Assembly: GCA_016196785.1 (NCBI GenBank)
Contig: JACPXA010000089.1
Span: 1 to 10,517, forward strand
Direction of reading: 5' to 3'
From: Elusimicrobiota bacterium
Lineage (GTDB): Bacteria; Elusimicrobiota; Elusimicrobia; 2-01-FULL-59-12; JACPXA01
DNA length: 10,517 bases
The position numbers and the translations under genes are program-made. Of this stretch, positions 1-5,102 are shown piece by piece. Under the pieces are notes generated by a model. It ran no database searches. It had not been told where the DNA came from and saw only the letters and a program-made list of their open reading frames with translations. Position 1 is the stretch's first letter. Each line of letters opens with the position of its first letter.

Positions 1-451
1 ACACCCGGAGGGGTTTTTGAGAAGTTTCTAGCGCTCGGAGGATCTCGGCGGTATGCCGTTGCGCTTCAACGACGCCGTGGGCATCTTGGAGGTAGATGAC
101 CGTCGGGGAATGGACATCCACCCAGTGGGACTCCACCACGGAACAGGCGGTCGAAGGGATAGCCATCCCCAGGAACTCCGGGGAGAGCGCCGCGAGGGTA
201 GGAGGAAGCCCGCGAGACAACGGGAAGGGATCAGCAGGGAGGGACTGGTGATAGGTCCTGGCTTGTCGGCGTTCTTCCCACAGCGTGACCTGCGCGAAGG
301 ACGGGGCAACGGAGGAATAGACGAGCGCCCCACTGAGGAGAAGGGCAATCCCTTGCATCCACCGACGATGCTCAACCCATCGCCACCCGCGCAATGGCCA
401 TGAGTCGACTGAGAGTGGATCGCCGTTGATCCGTCGAGCACCAGCGTTCAT
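1..451 (-). CDS. Partial secreted protein with a QDAH motif, 3' end outside window
   Basis: This leftward gene has no stop codon in the window, so only its first 150 codons are visible. I chose the ATG at 451, preceded by a weak AAGGG; an internal ATG at 358 is an alternative. Residues 1-31 form a long polar, arginine-rich start, residues 34-50 are hydrophobic, and an SFA-Q signal-peptidase-like site lies near residue 53, so the product is probably exported. After a linker rich in proline and leucine comes TVIYLQDAHGVVEAQ (residues 117-131), followed by an amphipathic stretch (HTAEILRAL). A QDAH-x(4)-EAQ pattern of this kind is something I associate with uncharacterised exported proteins, loosely reminiscent of the TraB/ChaN group; that is memory, not a search. 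Another minus-strand frame is also open here but gives a serine/proline/arginine-rich nonsense product. Function unknown. Confidence 0.7.
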   Translation of the reverse strand, partial: MNAGARRINGDPLSVDSWPLRGWRWVEHRRWMQGIALLLSGALVYSSVAPSFAQVTLWEERRQARTYHQSLPADPFPLSRGLPPTLAALSPEFLGMAIPSTACSVVESHWVDVHSPTVIYLQDAHGVVEAQRHTAEILRALETSQKPLRV

Positions 452-527
452 CACCCTTAGTGTAGGCGTGTGGGGTTAAGATTTCATGAAGTTCCTGTAA
501 CAATACTGTAAATTTTTGTCATATAAT

Positions 528-549
528 TCGTATTTATATATCAATACGA
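528..549. repeat. Inverted repeat followed by a T run
   Basis: TCGTATT at 528-534 pairs perfectly with AATACGA at 543-549 around an 8-base AT spacer, and six T residues follow on the plus strand. The stem has few GC pairs, so it would make a weak terminator, and no plus-strand gene ends just before it. It may instead be a regulator-binding site for the leftward gene starting at 451. In such AT-rich sequence a chance match is possible. Confidence 0.3.
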
Positions 550-610
550 TTTTTTACATTCGATGGGGGAGGGGAAAGTTCTCGTGAATTCGCAAAAAAG
601 GCCCTTGCCG

Positions 611-655
611 TTCAATCTCCTCATAGACATCGAACGCCACACCCGGAAGTCTTGA
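611..655 (+). pseudogene. Remnant of the C-terminus of a small membrane-protein gene
   Basis: The plus strand reads NLLIDIERHTRKS followed by a stop at 653-655. This closely matches the last residues of the intact small membrane protein at 2321-2572, which ends RLLMDIERNTRKP. About 30 of 35 aligned bases agree and the stop falls at the same place. The upstream transmembrane part is absent, so this is a broken paralogue or a duplicated tail. The sequence after the stop does not match the intact copy. The opposite strand is also open here, so the direction of the original gene is inferred from the intact copy. Confidence 0.45.
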
Positions 656-720
656 AGATTGCAGGCTTCTCAGCCGTTGGAGGGTGACCTGTTGAGTGCG
701 GGGGTCATCCTTAAATTCCC

Positions 721-760
721 TTGACAAGCCCAGCCATTTCTGATACTTATCATTAAGTAT
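721..760 (+). promoter_or_regulatory. abiE promoter with a palindromic operator over the -10
   Basis: TTGACA at 721-726 is a perfect -35 box. Seventeen bases later, at 744-749, is a weak TACTTA hexamer preceded by TG (741-742), as in extended -10 promoters. A perfect palindrome, ATACTTA-TCAT-TAAGTAT, covers 743-760 and so overlaps the -10 region. AbiEi antitoxins of studied AbiE systems bind inverted repeats in their own promoter and repress it. I infer that this palindrome is the AbiEi operator. The abiEi start codon lies 22 bases downstream. Confidence 0.55.
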
Positions 761-781
761 ATGAATTGGAAATAGAAGACG

Positions 782-1420
782 ATGCGCTATGAAGAGCTAC
801 GGAAACGGATGCGTGCCCGACGACTCTTTCGCGGGAGGGACCTGCACCTCGATCAGCGGATGCGTCCCCACGAACTTGTCCAGTTGAGCCGATGGGCCAC
901 CCAAGGGAAACTCATCCGCCTCAAGAGGGGGCTTTACACCCTGCCCGATGAAGAGCGCCCGTCCGCTCTCTCCCTGCTGTGGCTGGCAGACAAGCTGTAT
1001 AGCCCTTCCTATATTAGTCTCGAGTATGCGCTGGGCCATTATGGGTTGATCCCAGAGGCCGTGGGGGAAGTCACCTGTGTGACGACCCTCAAAACCCAGA
1101 CCATTCGCAATATCTTTGGGGGATTTTCCTATCACACGATCAAGCGCCCGTGGTTCTTTGGCTTCAAGGCGAGACGCACTCCGGACGGGGTCACCTACTG
1201 GATGGCCGACCCCGAAAAGGCCCTCCTGGATTTTTTCTACTTCAGCCTGCCCCCCGGCCGGCCGCCGGATCGGACCCTGCTTGTGAAAGGATACCGGCTC
1301 CAGAATCTTGACCAACTCCAGCGTGACCGGCTCGAGGACTATCTCTCCCGGTTTTCGGTGGCCAGGGTGCAGGCGGGTGGGGTCGTGCTCCTTCAACTCC
1401 TCAAGACAGGCACACGATGA
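782..1420 (+). CDS. abiEi: AbiEi-family antitoxin (type IV toxin-antitoxin, transcriptional regulator)
   Basis: The 212-residue product has the size and layout of AbiEi antitoxins. An N-terminal winged-helix region, around residues 28-57, contains LVQLSRWATQGKLIRLKRGLYTLP split over a helix-turn-helix and wing, the typical AbiEi signature. The C-terminal part contains the conserved stretches YISLEYALGHYGLIPE and the segment around DPEKALLDFFYF. Known AbiEi proteins repress their own operon and counteract AbiEii without forming a tight complex with it. The ATG at 782 is preceded only by a weak purine-rich site. The gene overlaps abiEii by four bases (ATGA), which indicates translational coupling. 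It sits directly below the promoter and palindrome at 721-760. No truncation is seen. The assignment is from motif memory and gene order. Confidence 0.85.
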   Translation: MRYEELRKRMRARRLFRGRDLHLDQRMRPHELVQLSRWATQGKLIRLKRGLYTLPDEERPSALSLLWLADKLYSPSYISLEYALGHYGLIPEAVGEVTCVTTLKTQTIRNIFGGFSYHTIKRPWFFGFKARRTPDGVTYWMADPEKALLDFFYFSLPPGRPPDRTLLVKGYRLQNLDQLQRDRLEDYLSRFSVARVQAGGVVLLQLLKTGTR

Positions 1421-2229
1421 ATGACCACCTGAAAGACTACCTCATGCCTCGATCCCTCGCCCAGCGCCCGTTATATCTCAGGGAATATCTTCAATGGCTG
1501 ATCTTAAAGAGCCTCGATGAACGGGGCTGGAGAGATCGCCTGGCCTTCGTGGGAGGCACCGCACTTCGATTGATCTACCACACCGGCCGATTTTCGGAGG
1601 ATCTGGATTTCTCTCTCGTCCATCGGGGAGGCTACGATACTCGGCAGGTGGCCCAGCAACTCCAAACCGATCTCACCCGGTGGGGATTGGCCGTGGAGGT
1701 GACGACGTTACGCGATCGAACCACGGTCGGATCGTTTTTCCTTCGATTTCCCGGTCTCCTCTACACCTTGGGACTCACCCATGAGCCAACGCAGAAGCTC
1801 TCGATCAAAGTCGAGGTAGACACCCATCCTCCCGAGGGTTGGGGGCTCGACGAATACCTGTTTCAAGATCCGCTGCTTTTCGTCGTCACCCATTTTGATC
1901 TCGCCTCACTCTTTGCCACCAAGCTCCATGCGTTCCTGTATCGCGGGTTTAACAAAGGCCGGGACTACTACGACCTCCTGTTTTTCCTGAACAAGCAAGT
2001 TCCCCCCAACTCCCGTCTCTTTCAGAACGCCGTCCGACAGACCCATCCCACCGAGCGCTATCCCGCACCAGCGACCCTCTTCGCGGTCGTGCGCCGGAAG
2101 CTCGAGCAGATGGATGACCGCGCCATCCAACGGGAGGTCCATCCCTTCCTTCTGCAGCCGGACGACATCCGGTACTTGAGAGCGGAGATCCTCCTCAAGG
2201 CCCTGGCCCAATTCCCCGGCGCTCAATAA
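1417..2229 (+). CDS. abiEii: AbiEii-family nucleotidyltransferase toxin
   Basis: The 270-residue product carries the hallmarks of the AbiEii/DUF1814 nucleotidyltransferase family. FVGGTALRL at residues 44-52 gives the GG(T/S) motif, and EDLDF at 61-65 gives the metal-binding DxD. KVEVD at 131-135 supplies a further acidic residue. ATKLHAF followed by KGRDYYDL (about 167-187) is the conserved C-terminal signature with Lys, Arg and Asp residues. Members of this family are the toxin half of AbiE phage-abortive-infection systems; related toxins such as MenT transfer nucleotides to tRNA ends, but the substrate here is unknown. All key residues appear present, so the toxin is probably active. It starts inside the abiEi stop codon (ATGA overlap), so both are one transcript. 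Two bases after nearby non-coding sequence begins, no terminator is obvious. Confidence 0.87.
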   Translation: MNDHLKDYLMPRSLAQRPLYLREYLQWLILKSLDERGWRDRLAFVGGTALRLIYHTGRFSEDLDFSLVHRGGYDTRQVAQQLQTDLTRWGLAVEVTTLRDRTTVGSFFLRFPGLLYTLGLTHEPTQKLSIKVEVDTHPPEGWGLDEYLFQDPLLFVVTHFDLASLFATKLHAFLYRGFNKGRDYYDLLFFLNKQVPPNSRLFQNAVRQTHPTERYPAPATLFAVVRRKLEQMDDRAIQREVHPFLLQPDDIRYLRAEILLKALAQFPGAQ

Positions 2230-2320
2230 CAATGGTATCCTATATTGATTGAAATTGGCCATAAAAGTACAGTGCTTTGAACCATACTCAGCACTGCACA
2301 TGAGAGAGGAGGGAGGACCA

Positions 2321-2572
2321 ATGGAAGAACGCTATCGAGGCTTACAGAGAATTGGGACGACATTCAAAGCAATGGCCTGGCTGGTCCTCATCCTCTTAGG
2401 GGGTGGGGTGACGGGGATGATCCTGCTGGGCGGTGGGGATCCCAAAACCGGGGGGCGTTTGGCCGCATGGCTCAGCTTCGGGGCCGGGCTCTTTTATTTT
2501 CTCTTCTTCTACGCGGTCGCCGAAGTCCTCCGTCTCCTCATGGACATCGAACGCAACACCCGCAAACCCTAA
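2321..2572 (+). CDS. Small two-helix membrane protein, unknown function
   Basis: I chose the ATG at 2321 because the strong site GGAGGGAGGA at 2308-2317 precedes it; the frame is open back to 2249 but without a ribosome site. The 83-residue product has a short charged N-terminus (MEERYRGLQRIG), a hydrophobic helix at about residues 16-38, a glycine-rich loop with GGGDPKTGGR, a second helix at about 48-73, and a charged tail ending MDIERNTRKP. This layout suggests a small inner-membrane protein with two transmembrane segments. It lies 91 bases after abiEii and could share its transcript. Its 3' end faces the leftward RelE gene only 10 bases away. A related tail fragment lies on the other side of the AbiE operon (611-655). 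I do not recognise the family. Confidence 0.7.
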   Translation: MEERYRGLQRIGTTFKAMAWLVLILLGGGVTGMILLGGGDPKTGGRLAAWLSFGAGLFYFLFFYAVAEVLRLLMDIERNTRKP

Positions 2573-2582
2573 GGGATGGGCC

Positions 2583-2858
2583 TTAGAGGCTTTTGAGGAA
2601 GCGCCGAATGTCATCGTGGGTTCCAACGATAAGGAACTGCAAGAGGTCGCCTTCGCGTAGGAAGAGGATTCGATCCAAGAGCCCTGCTCGGATTTCCCAC
2701 ACGCCATGGCGAAGCTGCTTCAGACCAAGTCCCGGCGTTCTCTGACCGATGTCGATAGCCTTCACGAAGCGGGTAATCGTCTCTTGAACGCGGGCTTTAC
2801 GCTTTTCCTCCAACCCCCTGAGGCTCCGCTCAAAAGCCGCACAGGTGGCATAACGCAT
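2583..2858 (-). CDS. RelE/ParE-superfamily toxin of an AbrB-RelE module
   Basis: The 91-residue product has the size and fold pattern of RelE/ParE toxins: an N-terminal helical hairpin (residues 8-36), then strands containing GLGLKQLRHGVWEIR, RILFLREG and a C-terminal FLIVGTHDDIRRFL. The sequence GL-x-LKxL-x(3)-xWEIR is the usual central motif of RelE-type mRNA interferases and ParE-like toxins. Which of these two activities it has cannot be told from sequence. Its ATG shares one base with the stop codon of the upstream AbrB gene (TGATG), so translation is coupled. It closely resembles the toxin at 3907-4182: both have GQR, GLGL, WEIR and an HDDIRR end. It is intact. Confidence 0.8.
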   Translation of the reverse strand: MRYATCAAFERSLRGLEEKRKARVQETITRFVKAIDIGQRTPGLGLKQLRHGVWEIRAGLLDRILFLREGDLLQFLIVGTHDDIRRFLKSL

Positions 2859-3136
2859 CAGGGTTTCTTCAGGTGATCGAGAAAGGCCTTGCTGGAACGG
2901 AAGGTTTTCCCCCCCCGTTCCTTCCTTAGACGAAGCAGTTTGCGGTATTCCTCTTCGGTAAAGTCAGGTGCTTCGGGTACCACGCGAAGGCGGGTCAGTT
3001 CCACTTTGTGCGCCTCGGAATCCACCAGAAACCCCACCAGTTCCCCAGCGGTTTTGAGGCCGAGCACCTCTCGAGCCGCTTTGGGAAGCGTGATTTGACC
3101 TTTGGAGCTGAGGGTTGCTGTGACCAACTGCGTCAT
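2858..3136 (-). CDS. AbrB/MazE-fold antitoxin (SpoVT-AbrB domain)
   Basis: The 92-residue product begins with a swapped-hairpin AbrB domain (about residues 4-50): TLSSKGQITLPKAAREVLGL is the typical DNA-binding signature of AbrB, MazE and PrlF proteins. The acidic C-terminal half (residues 52-92, EAPDFTEEEYRKLLRLRKE) would be the toxin-binding tail. It lies immediately upstream of, and overlaps by one base, a RelE-like toxin, so it is inferred to be its antitoxin and autoregulator. A ribosome site GGGGAGGA sits seven bases before the ATG. The promoter at 3179-3207 is well placed to drive it. Pairing an AbrB-type antitoxin with a RelE-type toxin resembles PrlF-YhaV, though the toxin here is much shorter than YhaV. 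Confidence 0.82.
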   Translation of the reverse strand: MTQLVTATLSSKGQITLPKAAREVLGLKTAGELVGFLVDSEAHKVELTRLRVVPEAPDFTEEEYRKLLRLRKERGGKTFRSSKAFLDHLKKP

Positions 3137-3178
3137 GGCATGTTCCTCCCCGGGCGTATGTCAGAATTCCCTACTGTA

Positions 3179-3207
3179 AGGATACCAGGAAGATGGGAAG
3201 TTGTCAA
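3179..3207 (-). promoter_or_regulatory. Promoter of the first AbrB-RelE module
   Basis: On the minus strand TTGACA (3207-3202) is a perfect -35 box, followed after exactly 17 bases by TATCCT (3184-3179), which matches four of six -10 positions. Transcription would start near 3172, about 35 bases before the AbrB start codon. The promoter begins only about 29 bases after the vapC remnant ends, so the two units are probably transcribed separately. Confidence 0.6.
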
Positions 3208-3235
3208 GTGTCGTTGGCGAGGTGAGGTCGTGAGA

Positions 3236-3503
3236 TTAAGGAAAGACCGTGAGGCCAACCCTTCGGAAGTCGCTGTCGAACGTGAACGCCCGTTCAATCC
3301 CGACCTGGTCCATCAGGGTGAACGAGGTGACATCAGTGAAACTAAACCGTTGGTCACGGTAGCGCTTCAATCGCTGCCACGCTTCGAATACCAGCGTTTG
3401 AGTGAGGAAGACAAGATGAATGATCTGACTCTCAAGAAGGGCTTCTCCCACGCGGACGGCGGCCTCATGCCCCACTCGTGTCGATGAAGACCTTCGCTGG
3501 CAT
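3236..3503 (-). pseudogene. vapC: vapC PIN-domain toxin with an internal deletion and frameshift
   Basis: The start codon directly follows the vapB stop. The first residues, MPAKVFIDTSG, are the normal PIN-domain N-terminus with the first catalytic aspartate (D8). The frame then ends at a TGA after GA. In another frame the sequence resumes as GHEAAVRVGEALL and continues to the C-terminal PIN motif FSFTDVTSFTLM, then ERAFTFDSDF and the stop at 3236. Residues usual in the family between DTSxW and the (R)xGHxAA stretch, about 45-50 of them, are missing, including the conserved glutamate region. The remaining length, 268 bases, is not a multiple of three. So vapC is broken by one internal deletion. 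The C-terminal half is well preserved, which points to a recent loss. The toxin should be inactive. Confidence 0.8.
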
Positions 3504-3767
3504 TTAACCAAGCTTCTTTTTTGCAGAACCGTACAGGTAGTGATCGTGATGCTGTGCAAGATCGTGGGTTCTACTCGCGAACGCTCCGACCAGACGGTGG
3601 ATCGGATCACGTCGTCGCTGCAAGACAGACCGCCGGGCCTTTAAGAAACGGCCAATCGCCGTGCGGATGACCGAAGCCACGCTCGCGTGGAGCCGTTGAG
3701 ATTGGAACCGCAGTTCCTGAAGCTGTTCGGAATCTAGATAGATCTGGGTCCGATGCAGTCGAGCCAT
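3504..3767 (-). CDS. vapB: Ribbon-helix-helix antitoxin, VapB type
   Basis: The 87-residue product starts with RTQIYLDSEQLQELR, a ribbon strand and first helix, then SVASVIRTAIGRFL, the second helix of a CopG/Arc-type DNA-binding domain (residues 5-45). The C-terminal end, LAQHHDHYLYG, matches the usual toxin-binding tail of VapB proteins, which ends near DxYLYG. AGGAGGT five bases before the ATG is a strong ribosome site. The stop codon directly touches the vapC start. The partner toxin is broken by an internal deletion, so this is an orphan antitoxin that may still repress its own promoter or cross-neutralise a related toxin elsewhere. The gene itself looks intact. Confidence 0.78.
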   Translation of the reverse strand: MARLHRTQIYLDSEQLQELRFQSQRLHASVASVIRTAIGRFLKARRSVLQRRRDPIHRLVGAFASRTHDLAQHHDHYLYGSAKKKLG

Positions 3768-3785
3768 AAAACCTCCTCACCCTCC

Positions 3786-3821
3786 ATACATCACACACCT
3801 TTATACATCATACGTTGTCAA
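3786..3821 (-). promoter_or_regulatory. Repeats upstream of vapB, possible operator
   Basis: Two copies of ATACATCA lie at 3786-3793 and 3803-3810, 17 bases apart, and a small inverted repeat GTTG-T-CAAC at 3814-3822 contains TTGACA on the minus strand. Direct repeats of this kind are typical binding sites for ribbon-helix-helix repressors. I cannot place a well-spaced -10 for the TTGACA, so the promoter itself is uncertain. Confidence 0.35.
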
Positions 3822-3906
3822 CATCACGTAACAGGTCGGGTGGTCCGGCTGCGTTTCTTGCGGGGATCAGGCATGACAGATTGACAGTTGAATATATATG
3901 GCTGCC

Positions 3907-4182
3907 TCAATGGTGACGAATGGTCCGCCGAATGTCATCGTGGTTGCCTACCAAGATAAAGGTCACGAGATCCTTCTCCAGTTGGAAGAAAATCCTGGTG
4001 TCCAAATCGATCCGGATTTCCCAGGTCTTTTGGCGTACCTGTCGTAATCCCAGTCCCAATGACCGCTGACCGGTTTGAAAGTAAGTCAGCAACCGGTCAA
4101 TGGCCTTGATCGTTTTCGTCTGAGTTCTTGGGTCGAGTTTTTGGAAAGAGCGGTCGTAACTGGATAAGTATTCGACGCGCAC
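3907..4182 (-). CDS. RelE/ParE-superfamily toxin, second AbrB-RelE module
   Basis: The 91-residue product starts at a GTG three bases after the upstream AbrB stop codon. It shows the same fold signature as the toxin at 2583-2858: helices over residues 8-38, then GLGLRQVRQKTWEIRIDLDTRIFF, here described in pieces as GLGLRQ, WEIR and RIFF, and the end FILVGNHDDIRRTI. The two toxins are clear paralogues of equal length. The activity (ribosome-dependent mRNA cleavage or gyrase inhibition) is not settled by sequence. The gene is complete and appears functional. Downstream, about 85 bases separate it from the vapB upstream repeats, with no clear terminator. Confidence 0.78.
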   Translation of the reverse strand: MRVEYLSSYDRSFQKLDPRTQTKTIKAIDRLLTYFQTGQRSLGLGLRQVRQKTWEIRIDLDTRIFFQLEKDLVTFILVGNHDDIRRTIRHH

Positions 4183-4185
4183 GGG

Positions 4186-4494
4186 TTAGAGATATGTGCG
4201 CTTCATGAGATGCCGGAAATGGTGTTTGGCTTTCTCGACGTCCTCGTAGATGGTGGTTTGTTTGGTCTGGCGCTGTCGGACGACCCACCGGTCTAACTTC
4301 TCCCATTCTTCCTTGGACAGTTCCTCCCCCTCACTAGCCGGCCGCACTTCCACGCGGCGTACGACCAAGCCATCCTTCCGTTCTTCCCATTGAATCAGAT
4401 CCCCTTCGCCAATGTGTAGGTGTTCCCTGAGTCGTTTGGGAATGACGGTCTGCCCTTTGGCGAAGACCGTGCTCAACAGCTGTGGATGGCTCAT
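4186..4494 (-). CDS. AbrB/MazE-fold antitoxin, second AbrB-RelE module
   Basis: The 102-residue product has an N-terminal AbrB domain: STVFAKGQTVIPKRLREHL (residues 8-26) is the signature, followed by HIGEGDLIQWEERKDGLVV. The C-terminal half is charged (EELSKEEWEKLDRWV, then a basic tail KAKHHFRHLMKR) and would bind the toxin. Three bases separate it from the RelE gene, so they form one operon. AGAGGGAGGG lies just before the ATG. It is a distant relative of the antitoxin at 2858-3136, more diverged than the two toxins are from each other. An inverted repeat in the promoter region at 4510-4534 is a likely operator. Confidence 0.8.
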   Translation of the reverse strand: MSHPQLLSTVFAKGQTVIPKRLREHLHIGEGDLIQWEERKDGLVVRRVEVRPASEGEELSKEEWEKLDRWVVRQRQTKQTTIYEDVEKAKHHFRHLMKRTYL

Positions 4495-4509
4495 TACACC
4501 CTCCCTCTA

Positions 4510-4542
4510 AGAGTCAGTTTACCATATTTACTGACTTTCCGC
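4510..4542 (-). promoter_or_regulatory. Promoter and inverted repeat upstream of second AbrB gene
   Basis: AGTCAGT (4510-4516) and ACTGACT (4528-4534) form a perfect 7-base inverted repeat with an 11-base spacer. On the minus strand TTGCGG (4542-4537) and TAAACT (4519-4514) are spaced by 17 bases and would be a weak promoter embedded in the repeat. Binding of the AbrB antitoxin here would block transcription, in line with autoregulation known for this class. The inverted repeat is certain; the role is inferred. Confidence 0.45.
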
Positions 4543-4561
4543 AACCCCTCCTGCTGACTTG

Positions 4562-4894
4562 TTACGGGCGGGGGTGGGTCTTGATGAGCTGGAGGCACTC
4601 ATCGCGGGTGCGGGGGCAGAGGGAGTAAAAATCCATGTCTTTGACCAGCACCATCTCATGGTAGGAAACGGTAAACAGCGCCCCGTTAATGAGGCGGTCA
4701 ATATCTACGGTATAGCCGCTCGTGAGCTCACGGAACGCCTTCGCGACCCGTAGGGGGGTTCGTCGGAGCCCTTCCCGATCGGGGTTTTCCCCTAATTGGA
4801 GGAGGAGCTCACGGATGAGCTCTGGGAGTGGAAGCGTCTGTTGCGGTTCCGCTGTCTGGAGGGTTTCCATAAGACAATCTTTCGCCACCCTCAT
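4562..4894 (-). pseudogene. folE: Truncated GTP cyclohydrolase I
   Basis: The product reads as the N-terminal half of GTP cyclohydrolase I, the first enzyme of folate (and related pteridine) synthesis. PELIRELLLQLGENPDREGL, RTPLRVAKAF, LTSGY and MVLVKDMDFYSLC are all conserved stretches of the family. After the zinc-binding cysteine of the usual SLC(E)HH motif the sequence departs completely: SLCPRTRDECLQ, then a stop at 4562. The two histidines, the second zinc cysteine and the whole catalytic C-terminal half (about 85-100 residues) are missing. The enzyme cannot be active. I chose the ATG at 4894 because a G-rich site precedes it; the frame is open to 4921, and 4870 is another candidate. 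The 3' junction is abrupt, as expected from recombination or deletion. Confidence 0.75.
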
Positions 4895-4925
4895 TATAGA
4901 ACGTCCCCCCTCTCCCGTCAACGGG

Positions 4926-5102
4926 ATGTATCTGAACTTTTACAATCAACGAGCCAATCCTGTTAAAGCGGGGATTCGCCCACCTGTAAAGGACCTCCTC
5001 AAGGCGGCAGAGTTCATCATCGTGAACGGCAACCCGAACGTCATCCTATGCGAAAGAGGGATACTCCCGGCCCGAACAATCTTGCGCTACCTCACATCCT
5101 GA
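4926..5102 (+). pseudogene. Fragment of a DAHP synthase gene
   Basis: The plus strand encodes about 58 residues in one frame that match the middle of 3-deoxy-7-phosphoheptulonate synthase (first step of aromatic amino acid synthesis). NPVKAGIRPPVKDLLKAAEF aligns with the family's KPVLLKRG-x(4)-IKDLLxAAEY region, and NGNPNVILCERGI is the nearly invariant NPNVILCERGI block. Beyond it the expected RTFE-x(2)-TRNTLDLS is decayed to LPARTILRYLTS and a stop. The PEP-binding KRG is damaged. Both flanks of the gene are absent: the start of folE lies on one side and the end of the alpha/alpha-barrel gene on the other, overlapping by 16 bases. It is a dead remnant. Confidence 0.65.

Larger units (their letters stand above)
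452..742. other. AT-rich intergenic region with a gene remnant and an inverted repeat
   Basis: This stretch lies between the divergent starts of the secreted-protein gene and abiEi. Bases 480-560 are far more AT-rich than the surroundings and should contain the promoter of the leftward gene, though no single -35/-10 pair stands out. The right half contains the small gene remnant at 611-655 and the abiE promoter. A minus-strand frame between about 735 and 560 is also open and reads protein-like, but it has no good start codon except a TTG. I see no RNA gene here. Confidence 0.5.

Noticed and set aside
53..403. Plus-strand open frame of 116 codons at the left end
   Set aside because: It is antisense to the secreted-protein gene, which has a signal peptide and sensible composition; this frame is arginine- and glycine-rich.
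560..735. Minus-strand open frame reading DDPRTQQVTLQRLRSLQ and onward
   Set aside because: It reads like protein but has no ATG or GTG and overlaps the membrane-protein remnant on the other strand, whose match to the intact gene is more specific. It could still be a real fragment.
3236..3610. A 124-codon minus-strand frame as a single PIN gene
   Set aside because: Its first 47 or so residues overlap vapB in the wrong frame; the true vapC start is at 3503 and the gene is frameshifted.
4559..4753. Plus-strand open frame of 64 codons
   Set aside because: It is antisense to the folE remnant, which has clear family motifs.
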